Positions 1 to 10,146 of a stretch of DNA of 35,710 nt are shown here, in pieces. The notes beneath the pieces were generated by a model, which did no database searches, was not told the DNA's origin, and was given only the letters and a program-made list of their open reading frames with translations. Each line of letters starts with the position of its first letter. Position 1 is the first letter of the stretch. The stretch comes from Richelia intracellularis HH01 (GTDB lineage Bacteria > Cyanobacteriota > Cyanobacteriia > Cyanobacteriales > Nostocaceae), in the NCBI RefSeq assembly GCF_000350105.1, contig NZ_CAIY01000049.1:1-35710 (forward strand), in the 5' to 3' direction. The position numbers and the translations under genes were made by a program.

Positions 1-487
1 GTTTATACTAAATTTATCTTGCCGGAAACAAAAAAATGCTTGCCTTAATATATTTACATCATTTTCTTGAGTATATTTCTTAACTCTTTTTAAGAAAAGA
101 GTTAAATTTTACCCTAACAATCTATTTTTTACCTGAATTAATTTCAAATATTTTTATAGTTGAATATTAAATATTGTAACTATTTAGCCACCCAATGTCT
201 GTTGTCTCTTAATTCCCATATGAATTTAATAAACTGTAAGTTTTTTATACTGAAATAATATTCTGCACTTCTTCATCATCTTTTTAATAATGAATGCTAT
301 TTTATTTATTAACTCTTTATATAACTATTAAGAATAGCATTTAAATTGTGTAATGTAGCAACAATGATAAATTGCTAATTAGGCATATTTTTATTGGTAA
401 TTCATTCCAACAAGTATGAATTATTTTGCCATTATTAGAAAGTTGTGTATATATACTTATTCATCTTCAGAGATTTGATCTAAAGGT
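1..487. other. AT-rich spacer, no gene seen
   Basis: No reading frame with recognisable protein similarity was seen on either strand. The only structure is an 11-bp inverted repeat (80-90 with 95-105, loop TAAG) made mostly of A and T, which could be a weak terminator for something to the left of the window. The region just before the first gene holds only a poor AAAGG ribosome binding match. Confidence 0.6.
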
Positions 488-1261
488 ATGAAAGCAGTTA
501 TTTTAGCAGGTGGTCTGGGTACGCGTTTAAGTGAGGAAACTAGTATTAGGCCAAAACCAATGGTTAATATTGGTGGAAAGCCTATACTTTGGCATATTAT
601 GAAGATTTATGCAGCACATGGTATTAATGATTTTGTCATTTGTTGCGGTTACAAAGGTAACTTAATTAAGGAATATTTTGCTAACTATTTCTTGTATATG
701 TCTGACATTACCTTTGATATGCGATTCAATCAAATGAATATACATTCCGGTTATGCAGAACCTTGGCGTGTCACTTTGGTAGATACTGGTGATACAACTA
801 TGACTGGAGGTAGATTAAAACGGGTTCAAGAACATGTTGGAAGTCAAACGTTTTGCTTTACTTATGGTGATGGAGTTAGCGATATAAACATCACTGAAAT
901 TATCAAATTTCACCAGGAGCAAAATACACTAGCAACTCTTACAGCAGTCCAACCTCCTGGACGTTTTGGTGCTATTTTTTTGGAGAATGAACAAACTAAA
1001 ATTACTAGTTTTCGAGAAAAACCCCAAGGTGATGGAGCTTGGATTAATGGGGGTTATTTTGTTCTGGAACCAGAAGTAATTGATTTAATTAGTGATGATT
1101 CCACTATATGGGAAAAAGAACCCCTCGAGAAATTGGCAGTAATGCATCAATTATCTGCATATAAACATAAGGGTTTTTGGCAGCCTATGGATACTTTGCG
1201 GGATAAAAATTATTTGGAGAAGCTTTGGCAGGAGAGTGACGCCCCCTGGAAAACATGGTAA
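488..1261 (+). CDS. rfbF: Glucose-1-phosphate cytidylyltransferase
   Basis: This enzyme joins CTP and glucose-1-phosphate to give CDP-glucose, the entry point to CDP-linked deoxysugars of surface polysaccharides; it is cytoplasmic. The 257 residues match the usual length of the family. The N-terminal nucleotide-binding signature LAGGLGTRL lies at residues 6-14, followed by RPKPMV with the conserved Lys23, and a metal-binding GDG at about 127-129. The ATG at 488 is the first start in frame and puts the signature at the normal distance from the N-terminus. The next two genes follow at gaps of 61 and 14 bases on the same strand and share one terminator, so this is probably the first gene of an operon. 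No CDP-glucose 4,6-dehydratase (rfbG) lies next to it in this window. Identification is strong. Confidence 0.9.
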   Translation: MKAVILAGGLGTRLSEETSIRPKPMVNIGGKPILWHIMKIYAAHGINDFVICCGYKGNLIKEYFANYFLYMSDITFDMRFNQMNIHSGYAEPWRVTLVDTGDTTMTGGRLKRVQEHVGSQTFCFTYGDGVSDINITEIIKFHQEQNTLATLTAVQPPGRFGAIFLENEQTKITSFREKPQGDGAWINGGYFVLEPEVIDLISDDSTIWEKEPLEKLAVMHQLSAYKHKGFWQPMDTLRDKNYLEKLWQESDAPWKTW

Positions 1262-1322
1262 ATCTATAGGCTTTACTTTTTAAGTATATCTAATCGATAA
1301 AACTAAAAAATAACGAACACTT

Positions 1323-2536
1323 ATGTATGATTTTGCAATTATTGGAGGGGGAATAGTTGGACTATCTACAGGTATGGTTTTAACTCAACGCTATCCTCAT
1401 GCCAAAGTTTTAGTCCTGGAAAAAGAAAGTCTTTGGGCTTTTCATCAAACTGGCCATAATAGTGGCGTAATTCACTCCGGCATCTATTATAAGCCAGGCA
1501 GTTTGAAAGCAGAATTTTGCCGAGATGGCTGTCGCTCTATGATAGAGTTCTGTCAAGAAAATGATGTCGCCTATGATGTATGTGGCAAAGTTGTTGTTGC
1601 TACCAGTGAATCAGAATTACCACATTTAGAAAAATTATTTCAGCGTGCTTTAGCTAATGGGATTAAAGTTAAGCGTCTTCGTCCGGAGGAAGTTAAAGAA
1701 ATTGAACCTCACGTTTCTTGTCTAGGGGGGATTAGAGTTTTTTCTACCGGTATTGTCGATTATAGGCAAGTTTGTCTCAAGTATGTGGAGATAATTCAGC
1801 AGCAAGGGGGAAAAATAAGCTTAAATAGTAAGGTAAAAAAATAATAAATAATGGAAATACTCAAGTATTAGAAACAAATAATAATACTTTTTACACCCGA
1901 TTTGTGATCAATTGTGCGGGATTGTATAGTGATCGCATAGCAAAATTGGGTAAAGTTAATCCAAAAGCAAAAATAGTACCCTTCCGGGGAGAATATTACG
2001 AGCTAGTTCCAGAAAAACGCTATTTAGTCAAAGGTTTAATTTATCCTGTTCCTAATCCCGAATTTCCTTTTTTAGGGGTTCATTTGACCCGAATGATTAA
2101 TGGCAGTGTTCATGCAGGGCCAAATGCTGTTCTTAGTTTCAAACGGGAAGGATATAAGAAAACCGACTTTGATGCCCGTGATTTTGCTGAGGTGATTACA
2201 TATTCAGGCTTTTGGAAGTTAGCTGTAAAACACGCCAATAATGGAATTCAGGAAATTATTCGTTCTTTTAGTAAGACAGCTTTTACCAGAAGTCTGCAAC
2301 AGTTAATCCCAGAAATACAAGAAAGAGATTTAATACCTACTCATGCAGGGGTTCGTGCTCAGGCTTTAATGAATGATGGAAAATTAGTAGACGACTTTCT
2401 AATTTGTTGTGATGATAACTCCATCCATGTGTGTAATGCACCTTCTCCTGCCGCAACTTCTTCCATTGAAATTGGAAAAGCCATTGTCAAGCAAATACCT
2501 CATCAGGAACATCTATTACCTATTACCATTCGTTAG
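1323..2536 (+). pseudogene. lhgO: L-2-hydroxyglutarate oxidase, split by a -1 frameshift
   Basis: LhgO is an FAD-dependent oxidase or dehydrogenase that returns L-2-hydroxyglutarate to 2-oxoglutarate. The first part (1323-1844) has the FAD-binding GGGIVGL near residues 8-14 and the family block HQTGHNSGVIHSGIYY. It stops at TAA 1842-1844, directly after a run of seven A (1835-1841). The second part continues in the +2 frame to TAG/TAA at 2536 and includes VINCAGLYSDRIAKLG and the C-terminal THAGVRAQA block. One extra A in the run joins both parts into about 405 residues with no missing segment, the normal family length. So either the gene has just lost one base, or RNA polymerase slippage on the A run still makes some full product, or the base is a sequencing error. 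Both halves are otherwise well preserved, which points to a very recent change. Confidence 0.85.
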
Positions 2537-2550
2537 GATATATACATAAT

Positions 2551-3573
2551 ATGAAGATACTAGTAACTGGAATAGAAGGTTATCTGGGTTGTTTATTATC
2601 TCCATTATTAATGGAGAAAGGTCACGAAATTATAGGTGTGGATACTGGCTTTTACAAAGTTGGTTGGTTGTATAATAATAATACTAGTACAGCTAAAACA
2701 TTGAATAAAGATATCCGCCATATTAGCGCAGAAGATTTGCAAGACGTGGAAGCTGTTGTACATATGGCGGAATTATCTAATGATCCTATAGGGCAGCTAA
2801 CACCCCGGATTACTTATGAAATAAACCATAAAGGTTCTGTGAGACTGGCAAAATTAGCGAAAAAAGTAGGGGTTCGTCGCTTTGTTTACATGTCATCTTG
2901 TAGTGTCTATGGTGTTGCAACCAAAGGAGATGTTACCGAAGTTTCCCCTATTAATCCCCAAACTACCTATGCAGATTGCAAAACTTTGGTGGAAAAAGAT
3001 GTCCAATCTTTGGCAGATGATGACTTTTCCCCAACTTTTATGCGTAATGCCACGGCCTTTGGGGCATCGCCAAGAATGCGCTTTGATATTGTTTTGAATA
3101 ACCTTGCCGGTTTAGCATGGACTGGTAAAGAGATTAAAATGACCAGTGATGGTAAACCATGGCGGCCCTTAGTTCATTGTTTGGATATTTGTAAGGCAAT
3201 TACTTGTACCTTAGAGGCTCCCAGAGATATTATTCATAATCAAATCTTTAATGTTGGAGATACAGCAAATAATTATAGAGTCAAAGAAATAGCAGAAATT
3301 ATTGCAGGTATTTTTCCTGGCTGCACATTAAGTTTTGGAGATAATGGAGCAGACAATCGCAGTTATCGAGTTTCTTTTGAAAAGATAAACACCATACTTC
3401 CTGGCTTTAAGTGTGATTGGAATGCTAAACAAGGTGCGGAACAACTATTAGATGTGTTTAGCCTTATTGATTTGAATACAGACTTTTTTATGTCTAGAGG
3501 ATTTACCCGTCTCAAACAATTAGAATATCTAATTCGTACTCAACAAATTGACAAAAGCTTCTTCTGGAAGTGA
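2551..3573 (+). CDS. Extended SDR NAD-dependent epimerase/dehydratase
   Basis: A nucleotide-sugar epimerase/dehydratase of the extended short-chain dehydrogenase family, probably acting on a CDP- or other NDP-sugar in the cytoplasm. The Rossmann motif TGIEGYLG is at residues 6-13, the active-site region MSSCSVYG at 114-121, and the catalytic Tyr-x-x-x-Lys (YADCK) at 140-144. The 340 residues fit the family. The gene starts 14 bases after the lhgO frame, and its last codons form the left arm of a terminator hairpin, so it closes the operon that begins with the cytidylyltransferase. The exact substrate cannot be read from the sequence; the neighbour rfbF makes a CDP-sugar a reasonable guess. 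Confidence 0.85.
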   Translation: MKILVTGIEGYLGCLLSPLLMEKGHEIIGVDTGFYKVGWLYNNNTSTAKTLNKDIRHISAEDLQDVEAVVHMAELSNDPIGQLTPRITYEINHKGSVRLAKLAKKVGVRRFVYMSSCSVYGVATKGDVTEVSPINPQTTYADCKTLVEKDVQSLADDDFSPTFMRNATAFGASPRMRFDIVLNNLAGLAWTGKEIKMTSDGKPWRPLVHCLDICKAITCTLEAPRDIIHNQIFNVGDTANNYRVKEIAEIIAGIFPGCTLSFGDNGADNRSYRVSFEKINTILPGFKCDWNAKQGAEQLLDVFSLIDLNTDFFMSRGFTRLKQLEYLIRTQQIDKSFFWK

Positions 3574-3591
3574 AGCTTTTGTCAATTTGTT
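3542..3591 (+). terminator. 20-bp perfect hairpin overlapping the SDR stop codon
   Basis: Arms 3542-3561 and 3572-3591 are perfectly complementary over 20 bp with a 10-base loop. The left arm encodes the last residues of the SDR (QQIDKSF), and the stop codon TGA (3571-3573) sits at the loop/right-arm border. A T-rich tail (TTGTTATT) follows. This is most likely the intrinsic terminator of the 488-3573 operon. Confidence 0.7.
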
Positions 3592-4150
3592 ATTCCCTAT
3601 AAAAATTAATGGTATTCATATAGATTTGTTTTGAAATGATTGATTTACTGAAAATATATCGGAGCTCTAAATATGTATTACTAGCTTTTAGATTCGTGTT
3701 TTCTGTTTAAAGAAACTTAATCTAAATTCAGTGAATTTTGATATATAGATTTCAAAATTCATAGAAAATTTTAAAAATTAAAGATACACTTTATTTTTTG
3801 TATTTTTTCGAAGGCTAATCATCTGACTTATAATACGAAATCGGAAATCGCCAGAAATAGTGTACTCTCACAACTAACTAATAGTGATGATTCAATATAA
3901 TAATTTTGCTGATTATTATCATAATAGATTAAGTTAAAATAATTATTCTTGATTGATAATTTTTTAGCAAAATTGTATGAGGTTAATAATCAATTGTGAA
4001 TAAACTCCCCTTGCATTGATCTCCTTTGATTATGATTAAGGCTTTAAAATTCCTATTATTTTTCTCCTCCTTTGATGTAGAAGTTGGATATTAGGTTTTT
4101 GAAGCTAGGCTATTTGATTAATTAAGTTTTGGTAAATACTCCGTTAAAAC
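3592..4150. other. AT-rich spacer, no gene seen
   Basis: About 560 bases with dense stop codons in all frames and no recognisable protein remnant or RNA gene. It separates the terminated SDR operon from the GT2 gene, so the GT2 promoter should lie here, but no convincing -35/-10 pair stood out. Confidence 0.55.
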
Positions 4151-5110
4151 ATGAATAGAAAATTACTGACAATCGCTATTCCTACTTATAATCGTGCCCA
4201 ATTACTAGATCAACAATTGACGTGGCTAGCTCAAGCAATTCAGGGATTTGAATCAGAGTGTGAAATTATAATTTCCGATAATCGTTCATCTGATCAAACC
4301 CAGGAAATTATTCATAAATGGCAGCTAAGTTTTATGGATATTATACCTATTAAAAATAATAGGAATCATGCTAATATCGGTGTTATGAGAAATATTGCTT
4401 ACTGCATAAATATGGCTAGTAGTAAATATTTATGGGTGATTGGTGACGATGACCCTATTCAAAAAAGAACCTTAGGTTATATAATTTCTCAACTCAAAGA
4501 ACATCCAGAATTATCGCTGATAATACTCAATTTTGCATGCCGTTATCAACCAACAGGCAAAATAATTTACGAACGTTGTTTTGATATAGAACAAGAGGAA
4601 ATTAGTTCTGATGGTAAAGCAGTATTCCAACACTGTTTAGAAGAAAACCACTCTGGAATTGGCTTTCTAAGTGCTCAAGTATATCGTACAAAAATTATTC
4701 AAAATGCTTTAGCTCATTGGACGGAAAGCATTAATAATATGGAAGCCCAGGTATATTGGGTCGGTTACTGCGCAGCATATGGTTGTGTGAAAGTAACTCA
4801 AGAAGTTTATCTAGAAAGTGCTTTTGGTAGTAGCTATTGGATGAAACAGCCAAAGATTTTACTAAAGATGCAGTACATTGATCTACCAACCATATATGCC
4901 AAAATAGAAGAGCTGGGATATCCCAGTCAATATTGTCGGAATCTAATTTTAAAACATTTTCTCCATAATAACTGGAAGGTATTTTTTGGGGCCTTAAGAA
5001 GATGGCCTATTATTGCACTTAATACTATTATTCCCTACTTAGCCTTAGTAGCTACATCATTATGGGAAATCCTAATCTCATTGAAACCTATAGAGCCTAG
5101 AATCCATTAA
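4151..5110 (+). CDS. Family 2 glycosyltransferase
   Basis: A GT-A fold sugar transferase, probably adding a sugar from an NDP donor to a surface glycan precursor at the inner face of the cytoplasmic membrane. The start shows the typical GT2 opening LTIAIPTYNRAQLL, then the DNRSSDQT loop near residues 45-55 and the metal/donor-binding acidic motif GDDDP at 98-102. The C-terminus has a hydrophobic stretch (about residues 285-310) that could anchor the protein to the membrane. The length of 319 residues is usual. The gene stands alone, with long spacers on both sides, but lies near other surface-sugar genes. Donor and acceptor are unknown. Confidence 0.85.
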   Translation: MNRKLLTIAIPTYNRAQLLDQQLTWLAQAIQGFESECEIIISDNRSSDQTQEIIHKWQLSFMDIIPIKNNRNHANIGVMRNIAYCINMASSKYLWVIGDDDPIQKRTLGYIISQLKEHPELSLIILNFACRYQPTGKIIYERCFDIEQEEISSDGKAVFQHCLEENHSGIGFLSAQVYRTKIIQNALAHWTESINNMEAQVYWVGYCAAYGCVKVTQEVYLESAFGSSYWMKQPKILLKMQYIDLPTIYAKIEELGYPSQYCRNLILKHFLHNNWKVFFGALRRWPIIALNTIIPYLALVATSLWEILISLKPIEPRIH

Positions 5111-7647
5111 ATCACCATCTCAAATACTTACTTTTTAGGGTGAAGTAAAAATTCCATCTAAAGTAATGCTAGCCACAAGCAGACCAAAAAAATATTTATT
5201 TATGTCTCAATACAAGAATTTAAAGGAAGAGTCCGAGTGGCAAATTCAAGCATTACTATAGTGCATATATCATCTAGTACACATATCATCGCAATATACA
5301 AAAAATCTATTATATTTTTGAGAATGACCCATAATCCCAAATTCATCTCTACAATAAACTGGCTAAATCTATACTCTAATATCTAAAGGTTATTGGGTTA
5401 TATAAAGCACTTAGTTTATTAAATATTTCAAACAAATTAGAAAAATAAAATATGAAAATTTATTTATACCATGGTATAAGCTCAAATTATTGGTTATTAC
5501 TAACTTTGTGAAACTTAATAGTTGCTGTTATTAAATTAAAGTTCCAGGATTAGTCAGTAAAGAAGAAACGACCATTTACCAAAAGTAGCAATTTCCTCGA
5601 TCTATTATTATTAAATTTCGAGCTAATAAAAGTAATTTTACAAACCATATGTGATTTAATTAACTCTCGATTTTTATTATTTTGTCGTTGAATTAATTAA
5701 CTTTCTCTGCTTTTATGGAAATTAATATCTAACCATAATATTTTCAGAAACTAATGTAATTTATTCATCGATTAATAATATTGATAATTGTTTATATAAA
5801 GCTAAAAGTATTACTCAATTCTATTTGGTAATGCTTTTACGTAAAGTGTTATCTAAAGAAGCTGTACTGAACATTATATAACTAAGTTTAATTTATCATC
5901 CAAAAAGGTATTATTCTCTAGTAGAAAATACCTTTTTCCATAGCAGTAAGTTACTTATATCGTTCCAATAGATTTTATGCTCAATTAGGATATAGTTCCT
6001 CTCAGTTACTATAAGTTTAATGGCTACTTGAACTTATAGTATTTTTCTTACTTACAGGATTTTTTATCTAGTCCCTGTTCCTATTATAATCATATAATTA
6101 TGATTTTCCTTAATATTTTACTGTTTAAATTAATACTTATCCTAAGTTGTTCTATTCTAATTTTTAATTTTATAGCTTTCCTTGCTAGTCGTTTTATCTA
6201 TATTTTTTCCATACTTAATAAGTATTTCTACAATTTACTATGTTTATTTCGTGAATATGAATATTATTACGAAAGTAAATTAGCTTTTAATGTGGAGGGG
6301 TAACTACCATTATAGTAGTATGTATATTAATATTTACATCAGTTTTATTCCATAAAATAATTATATGTATATAAAAAAATTGCAATAATGAGATAAGATG
6401 TATGGCAGGTCTGATATAAATGAGAATATCTTAAAACCCTGTTCCTAAAAAGAATAAAAAACTGGGCTATATAAGACTATTTTTAATCGATGAAAAAGCT
6501 ATAGTTATATAATAAAAAATTAGGAAAGATTGAGAAAATTTATCAACCAATAACTGGTAATAAGTTAGAGTGAAATAGCTGACTTCTGGGTAGACAATAT
6601 GACATAATCAAATCCCGGATTACGCTCTCAAGAACGTTACTTTCTATAGTAAGAAAAATATGCGGTTCCTAAGTAATGAGACAAAATTAAACATTCAGCA
6701 ATATCAATAAGGCTTGAAAAGCTAACACTCTAAGTAACTTATGCATATAGGTAAAGCCAGCCTAGAAAGTGGACAAACCTATAATTGTGTTTACTGCTAA
6801 GATAGAATAATAGTCTTAAACTTATGGAAAACATAATTAATGGTTCAGTTGAGGCTATTCTTTAATCATTCAAGGCATTCACTACAGCTCCTATCAGGTC
6901 GCCTGTAACCATTAATTTAAGATATAGTTGGACCAGAGATATATAAGATTAGACATTTGTCGTTTTTACTCGAAAATTCAATCAGTTGGGTATTAGCTTG
7001 AACTGTAAAATCCGATGCTTAGCATACATTGTACCTTTCAGTCCTCTATTTTAAAGGGGGTAAACTTAAACCAGAGGAGTGAAGGAAACAGATTTGCTAT
7101 TTATCATATAGTGATAGCTAAGTCAATATCATATTTGAAGAAATATATGTTAGAGATATTGACTTGTTACAGAGCTTTGGAAAATAATTAAGTTGGGTAT
7201 ATTATTCAGATGCTACAACAGTTATATATATCTGTTTAAAGTAAATGACTTATTTATTTTAGATGATTATTAAAGTAACAGAAAAGACAAATCTGACTTC
7301 TACACTCGGAAGTGCGGCTAGTCTCAAGACATCTTAGATAGGGGAGTTTGTTCAAATGCGTAGCACAATTGTAAATATGGAAAGTCAGCCCCACAATATT
7401 ACTATTATTCAAAGTCCTACAAGAGAAATATCTGAAATTCTATGAACTACCGATGGTTTTTATCAATCGCAAAGGGTAGAATCAACTATTAACAAAAATT
7501 AATTTCTGTCTTTTGCCTTTTGTCTATTGGCAGTTGTCTACCTGGGGAAAATCTGGCGGTAATCATAACTAGTCAGTTACCTCGTTCATAAGGCACTGCT
7601 TATCTGAATTTATATGTCCTTTGACTTTTACCTTTCCTAATTGCTAT
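5111..7647. other. 2.5-kb spacer before dnaJ, probably decayed sequence
   Basis: No intact gene is supported. Two T-tailed hairpins occur: arms 5902-5912/5927-5937, and 6007-6017/6031-6041 followed by five T (6042-6046). Both look like terminators with no gene in front of them. The part from about 6590 to 7090 is less AT-biased than its surroundings and may be a decayed gene or mobile element. A short frame there (from 6823) runs through several stops and I could not identify it. A 29-codon frame at about 7356-7445, preceded by GGGGAG, is also unidentified. In other cyanobacteria grpE and dnaK often precede dnaJ; no remnant of either was recognised here. Confidence 0.55.
6007..6046 (+). terminator. 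Orphan terminator-like hairpin
   Basis: An 11-bp perfect inverted repeat (6007-6017 with 6031-6041, 13-base loop) is followed directly by five T. The stem is AT-rich and would be weak. No gene ends in front of it on the plus strand, so it may be what is left of a lost transcription unit. Confidence 0.35.
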
Positions 7648-8784
7648 ATGGCCCGCGATTATTATGAAATTCTTGGTGTCTCTCGTGACGCCGACAAGGA
7701 AGAACTCAAACGTGCTTACCGCCGACTGGCCAGAAAGTATCACCCGGACGTTAACAAGGACCCGGGTGCTGATGAGCAGTTTAAGGAAATCAACCGTGCC
7801 TATGAAATACTATCAGAGCCAGAAACTCGTGCTCGTTATGATAGGTTTGGAGAGGCAGGAGTTTCTGGCACTGGGAGCTCTGGTTTCCAAGATGTGGGAG
7901 ATATGGGTGGTTTTGCGGATATCTTCGAGAGTATTTTCAGTGGCTTTGCTGGGTCTGGCATGGGGGGTCCAAGCCAGAAGAGGCGTAGTGGACCAGTACG
8001 GGGAGATGACTTACGCTTAGATCTGAAGCTAGATTTTCGAGAGGCAGTTTTTGGTGGGGAAAAGGAAATTCGTATTTCCCATTTAGAAACTTGTGGTGTT
8101 TGCAATGGCACGGGTGCAAAGCCAGGAACTCGTCCTCAAACTTGCTCCACCTGTGGTGGTTCTGGTCAAGTGAGAAGGTTAACTAGAACTCCTTTTGGTA
8201 GTTTTACTCAAGTTTCAACCTGTTCTACATGTAATGGTACGGGGATGGTCATTGAGGATAAATGTGATGCCTGTGGTGGTAAAGGTGCAAATCAAATCAC
8301 CAAGAAACTAAAAATTACCATTCCTGCTGGTGTTGATAACGGCACCCGCCTGAGGATTTCAGCAGAAGGAGATGCTGGACAGCGTAATGGTCCTGCAGGT
8401 GATTTGTATGTTTATTTACTTGTAAATGAGGATAGTGAGTTTCAAAGAGATGGTATTAATGTTATTTCTGAGATCACTGTTAGTTATCTGCAGGCAATTC
8501 TAGGTTGCCGTTTGGAAATAAATACGGTAGATGGTCTGGTAGAAATGATTATTCCGCCAGGGACTCAACCAAATACGGTGATGAAATTAGAAAATCATGG
8601 TGTTCCCCGTTTGGGTAATCCAGTAAGCCGGGGAGACCACATGATCACTATTTTAATTGATATTCCTAACAAGATAGTGCCAGAAGAGCGGGAATTGTTA
8701 GAAAAACTAGCAAGTATTAAAGGTGAACGCACTGGCAAAGGTGGTATAGAAGGTTTTCTAGGTAGTTTATTTCACCAACGATGA
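7648..8784 (+). CDS. dnaJ: Chaperone protein DnaJ (Hsp40, type I)
   Basis: Co-chaperone that delivers unfolded proteins to DnaK and stimulates its ATPase in the cytoplasm. The 378 residues contain the full type I layout: J-domain (1-70) with HPD at 32-34, a short Gly/Phe-rich linker (about 80-115), a zinc-binding region with four CxxCxGxG repeats (about 140-210), and the C-terminal substrate-binding domains. The reading frame can be extended upstream to a TTG at 7621, but the ATG at 7648 gives the canonical [11 protein letters not shown] start and is preferred. The stop codon overlaps the start of the next gene (ATGA), which implies translational coupling. grpE and dnaK are not next to it here. 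Confidence 0.95.
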   Translation: MARDYYEILGVSRDADKEELKRAYRRLARKYHPDVNKDPGADEQFKEINRAYEILSEPETRARYDRFGEAGVSGTGSSGFQDVGDMGGFADIFESIFSGFAGSGMGGPSQKRRSGPVRGDDLRLDLKLDFREAVFGGEKEIRISHLETCGVCNGTGAKPGTRPQTCSTCGGSGQVRRLTRTPFGSFTQVSTCSTCNGTGMVIEDKCDACGGKGANQITKKLKITIPAGVDNGTRLRISAEGDAGQRNGPAGDLYVYLLVNEDSEFQRDGINVISEITVSYLQAILGCRLEINTVDGLVEMIIPPGTQPNTVMKLENHGVPRLGNPVSRGDHMITILIDIPNKIVPEERELLEKLASIKGERTGKGGIEGFLGSLFHQR

Positions 8785-9038
8785 GTGTATCTTCTTTTCC
8801 ATATCCTGATGTCCAATTGGATTTACGAGGTACTCCTTGTCCAATTAATTTTGTGCGTACAAAAATTCAGTTGGAACGGATGAAACCAGGAAGCTTATTG
8901 GAAGTATTGTTGGATATTGGTGAGCCGATTGAACAAGTTCCTGATAGTCTGACCATGGCAGGTTATGAGGTGGAAGAAATAATAGACTGCACTGACTATT
9001 TTGCTATATTAGTCAGATGTTCTGTGATTTCTGCATGA
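8781..9038 (+). CDS. TusA-like sulfurtransferase/SirA family protein
   Basis: Small 85-residue protein of the TusA/SirA/YedF family. The defining N-terminal box [13 protein letters not shown] (about residues 17-29) contains the Cys-Pro pair that carries persulfide sulfur in TusA. Members relay sulfur for tRNA thiolation or other thio-cofactors, but many cyanobacterial members have no proven partner. The ATG overlaps the dnaJ stop by four bases and rsgA follows after 31 bases, so the three are probably one operon. The fold and family are clear; the exact sulfur acceptor is unknown. Confidence 0.85.
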   Translation: MSVSSFPYPDVQLDLRGTPCPINFVRTKIQLERMKPGSLLEVLLDIGEPIEQVPDSLTMAGYEVEEIIDCTDYFAILVRCSVISA

Positions 9039-9069
9039 TAGGGGGGTTTCTGATATCACAGGATAATTC

Positions 9070-10146
9070 ATGGATACGGGATTGTTAATAGGTACAGTAT
9101 TGGCTGTGCAGGCTAATTACTATGAAGTACAACTAGATTTGAAAAACTGTCGGGGGGTTACCTCGATTCCTCAAGTTCTTCTTTGTACTCGTAGGACACG
9201 ATTGAAAAAGGTAGGACAATATGTCATGGTTGGTGATCATGTTATTATTGAGGAGGTAGATTGGTCTGGGGCAAGGGGAGCAATTGCAGAAGTTTTACCC
9301 CGCACCAGTGAGTTTGACCGTCCAGCAATCGCTAATGTTAGTCAAGTTCTTTTATTATTTGCTGTGGCAGAACCTCCTTTAGAACCCTACCAATTGAGCA
9401 AGTTTTTGGTAAAAGCTGAGTCTAAGAGTTTAAATTTAATTTTATGTTTGAATAAGAGTGATCTAATTTCTTCTTCAGAGCAAGAATCACTAGGTCGACG
9501 TTTGTCTGAATGGGGTTACCAAGCATTATTTGTTAGCGTTTATCAGCAACAAAACATCGAGGTGTTAGCCCAGTATCTTCAAGATCAGGTAACAGTTGTT
9601 GCTGGTGCTTCTGGGGTGGGTAAATCCAGTTTGATTAATTTATTAATTCCTGGTGTAAAGTTACGGGTAGGTGAAGTATCTGGGAAATTATCTCGTGGCC
9701 GTCATACTACCCGCCATGTGGAGCTATTTGAATTACCTCATGGTGGTCTGTTGGCAGATACCCCTGGTTTTAATCAGCCAGATTTAGATTGTAGCCCTGA
9801 AGAATTAGCCTACTTTTTCCCAGAAATTAGACGAAAATTGCTGGTCACAAGTTGTCGTTTTAGTAACTGTTTACATCGAGATGAACCTGATTGTGTAGTA
9901 AGAGGGAACTGGGAAAGATACGATCATTATTTATGCTTTTTGGAATTAGCGATCACTCATAAAATTCATTTACAAAAACAAGGTGATCCGGAGCCAAAAG
10001 TGAAGTTAAAAACTAAAGAAAAAGGTAAAAAGCAGTACGAACCTAAACTAGAAATAAAAAAATACCGCCGTGCTTCTCGCAAGACTCAACTACAGAAATT
10101 ACAGCAACTTTGTCAAGATTCAGATGACTTAAATGAGCTAACTTAA
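9070..10146 (+). CDS. rsgA: Ribosome small-subunit-dependent GTPase RsgA
   Basis: A circularly permuted GTPase that helps late maturation of the 30S subunit. The order G4-G1-G3 is visible: NKSD at residues 128-131, GASGVGKSS at 179-187, and DTPG at 230-233, with RHTTRH as the G2 region between. An OB-fold domain occupies about residues 1-85. A zinc knuckle of pattern C-x4-C-x-H-x5-C uses Cys262, Cys267, His269 and Cys275. After the family core there is a strongly basic tail of about 40 residues (rich in KEK/KK/RR), which might contact rRNA. AGGA lies 6 bases before the ATG. It is the last gene of the dnaJ cluster. Identification is firm. Confidence 0.95.
   Translation: MDTGLLIGTVLAVQANYYEVQLDLKNCRGVTSIPQVLLCTRRTRLKKVGQYVMVGDHVIIEEVDWSGARGAIAEVLPRTSEFDRPAIANVSQVLLLFAVAEPPLEPYQLSKFLVKAESKSLNLILCLNKSDLISSSEQESLGRRLSEWGYQALFVSVYQQQNIEVLAQYLQDQVTVVAGASGVGKSSLINLLIPGVKLRVGEVSGKLSRGRHTTRHVELFELPHGGLLADTPGFNQPDLDCSPEELAYFFPEIRRKLLVTSCRFSNCLHRDEPDCVVRGNWERYDHYLCFLELAITHKIHLQKQGDPEPKVKLKTKEKGKKQYEPKLEIKKYRRASRKTQLQKLQQLCQDSDDLNELT

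Noticed and set aside
6100..6303. 67-codon hydrophobic open frame on the plus strand
   Set aside because: No ribosome binding site, composition is what AT-rich DNA gives by chance (Ile, Leu, Phe, Tyr), and no protein family was recognised.
6590..7090. Possible group II intron remnant
   Set aside because: The less AT-biased block suggested one, but I could not find a domain V hairpin or a reverse transcriptase motif.
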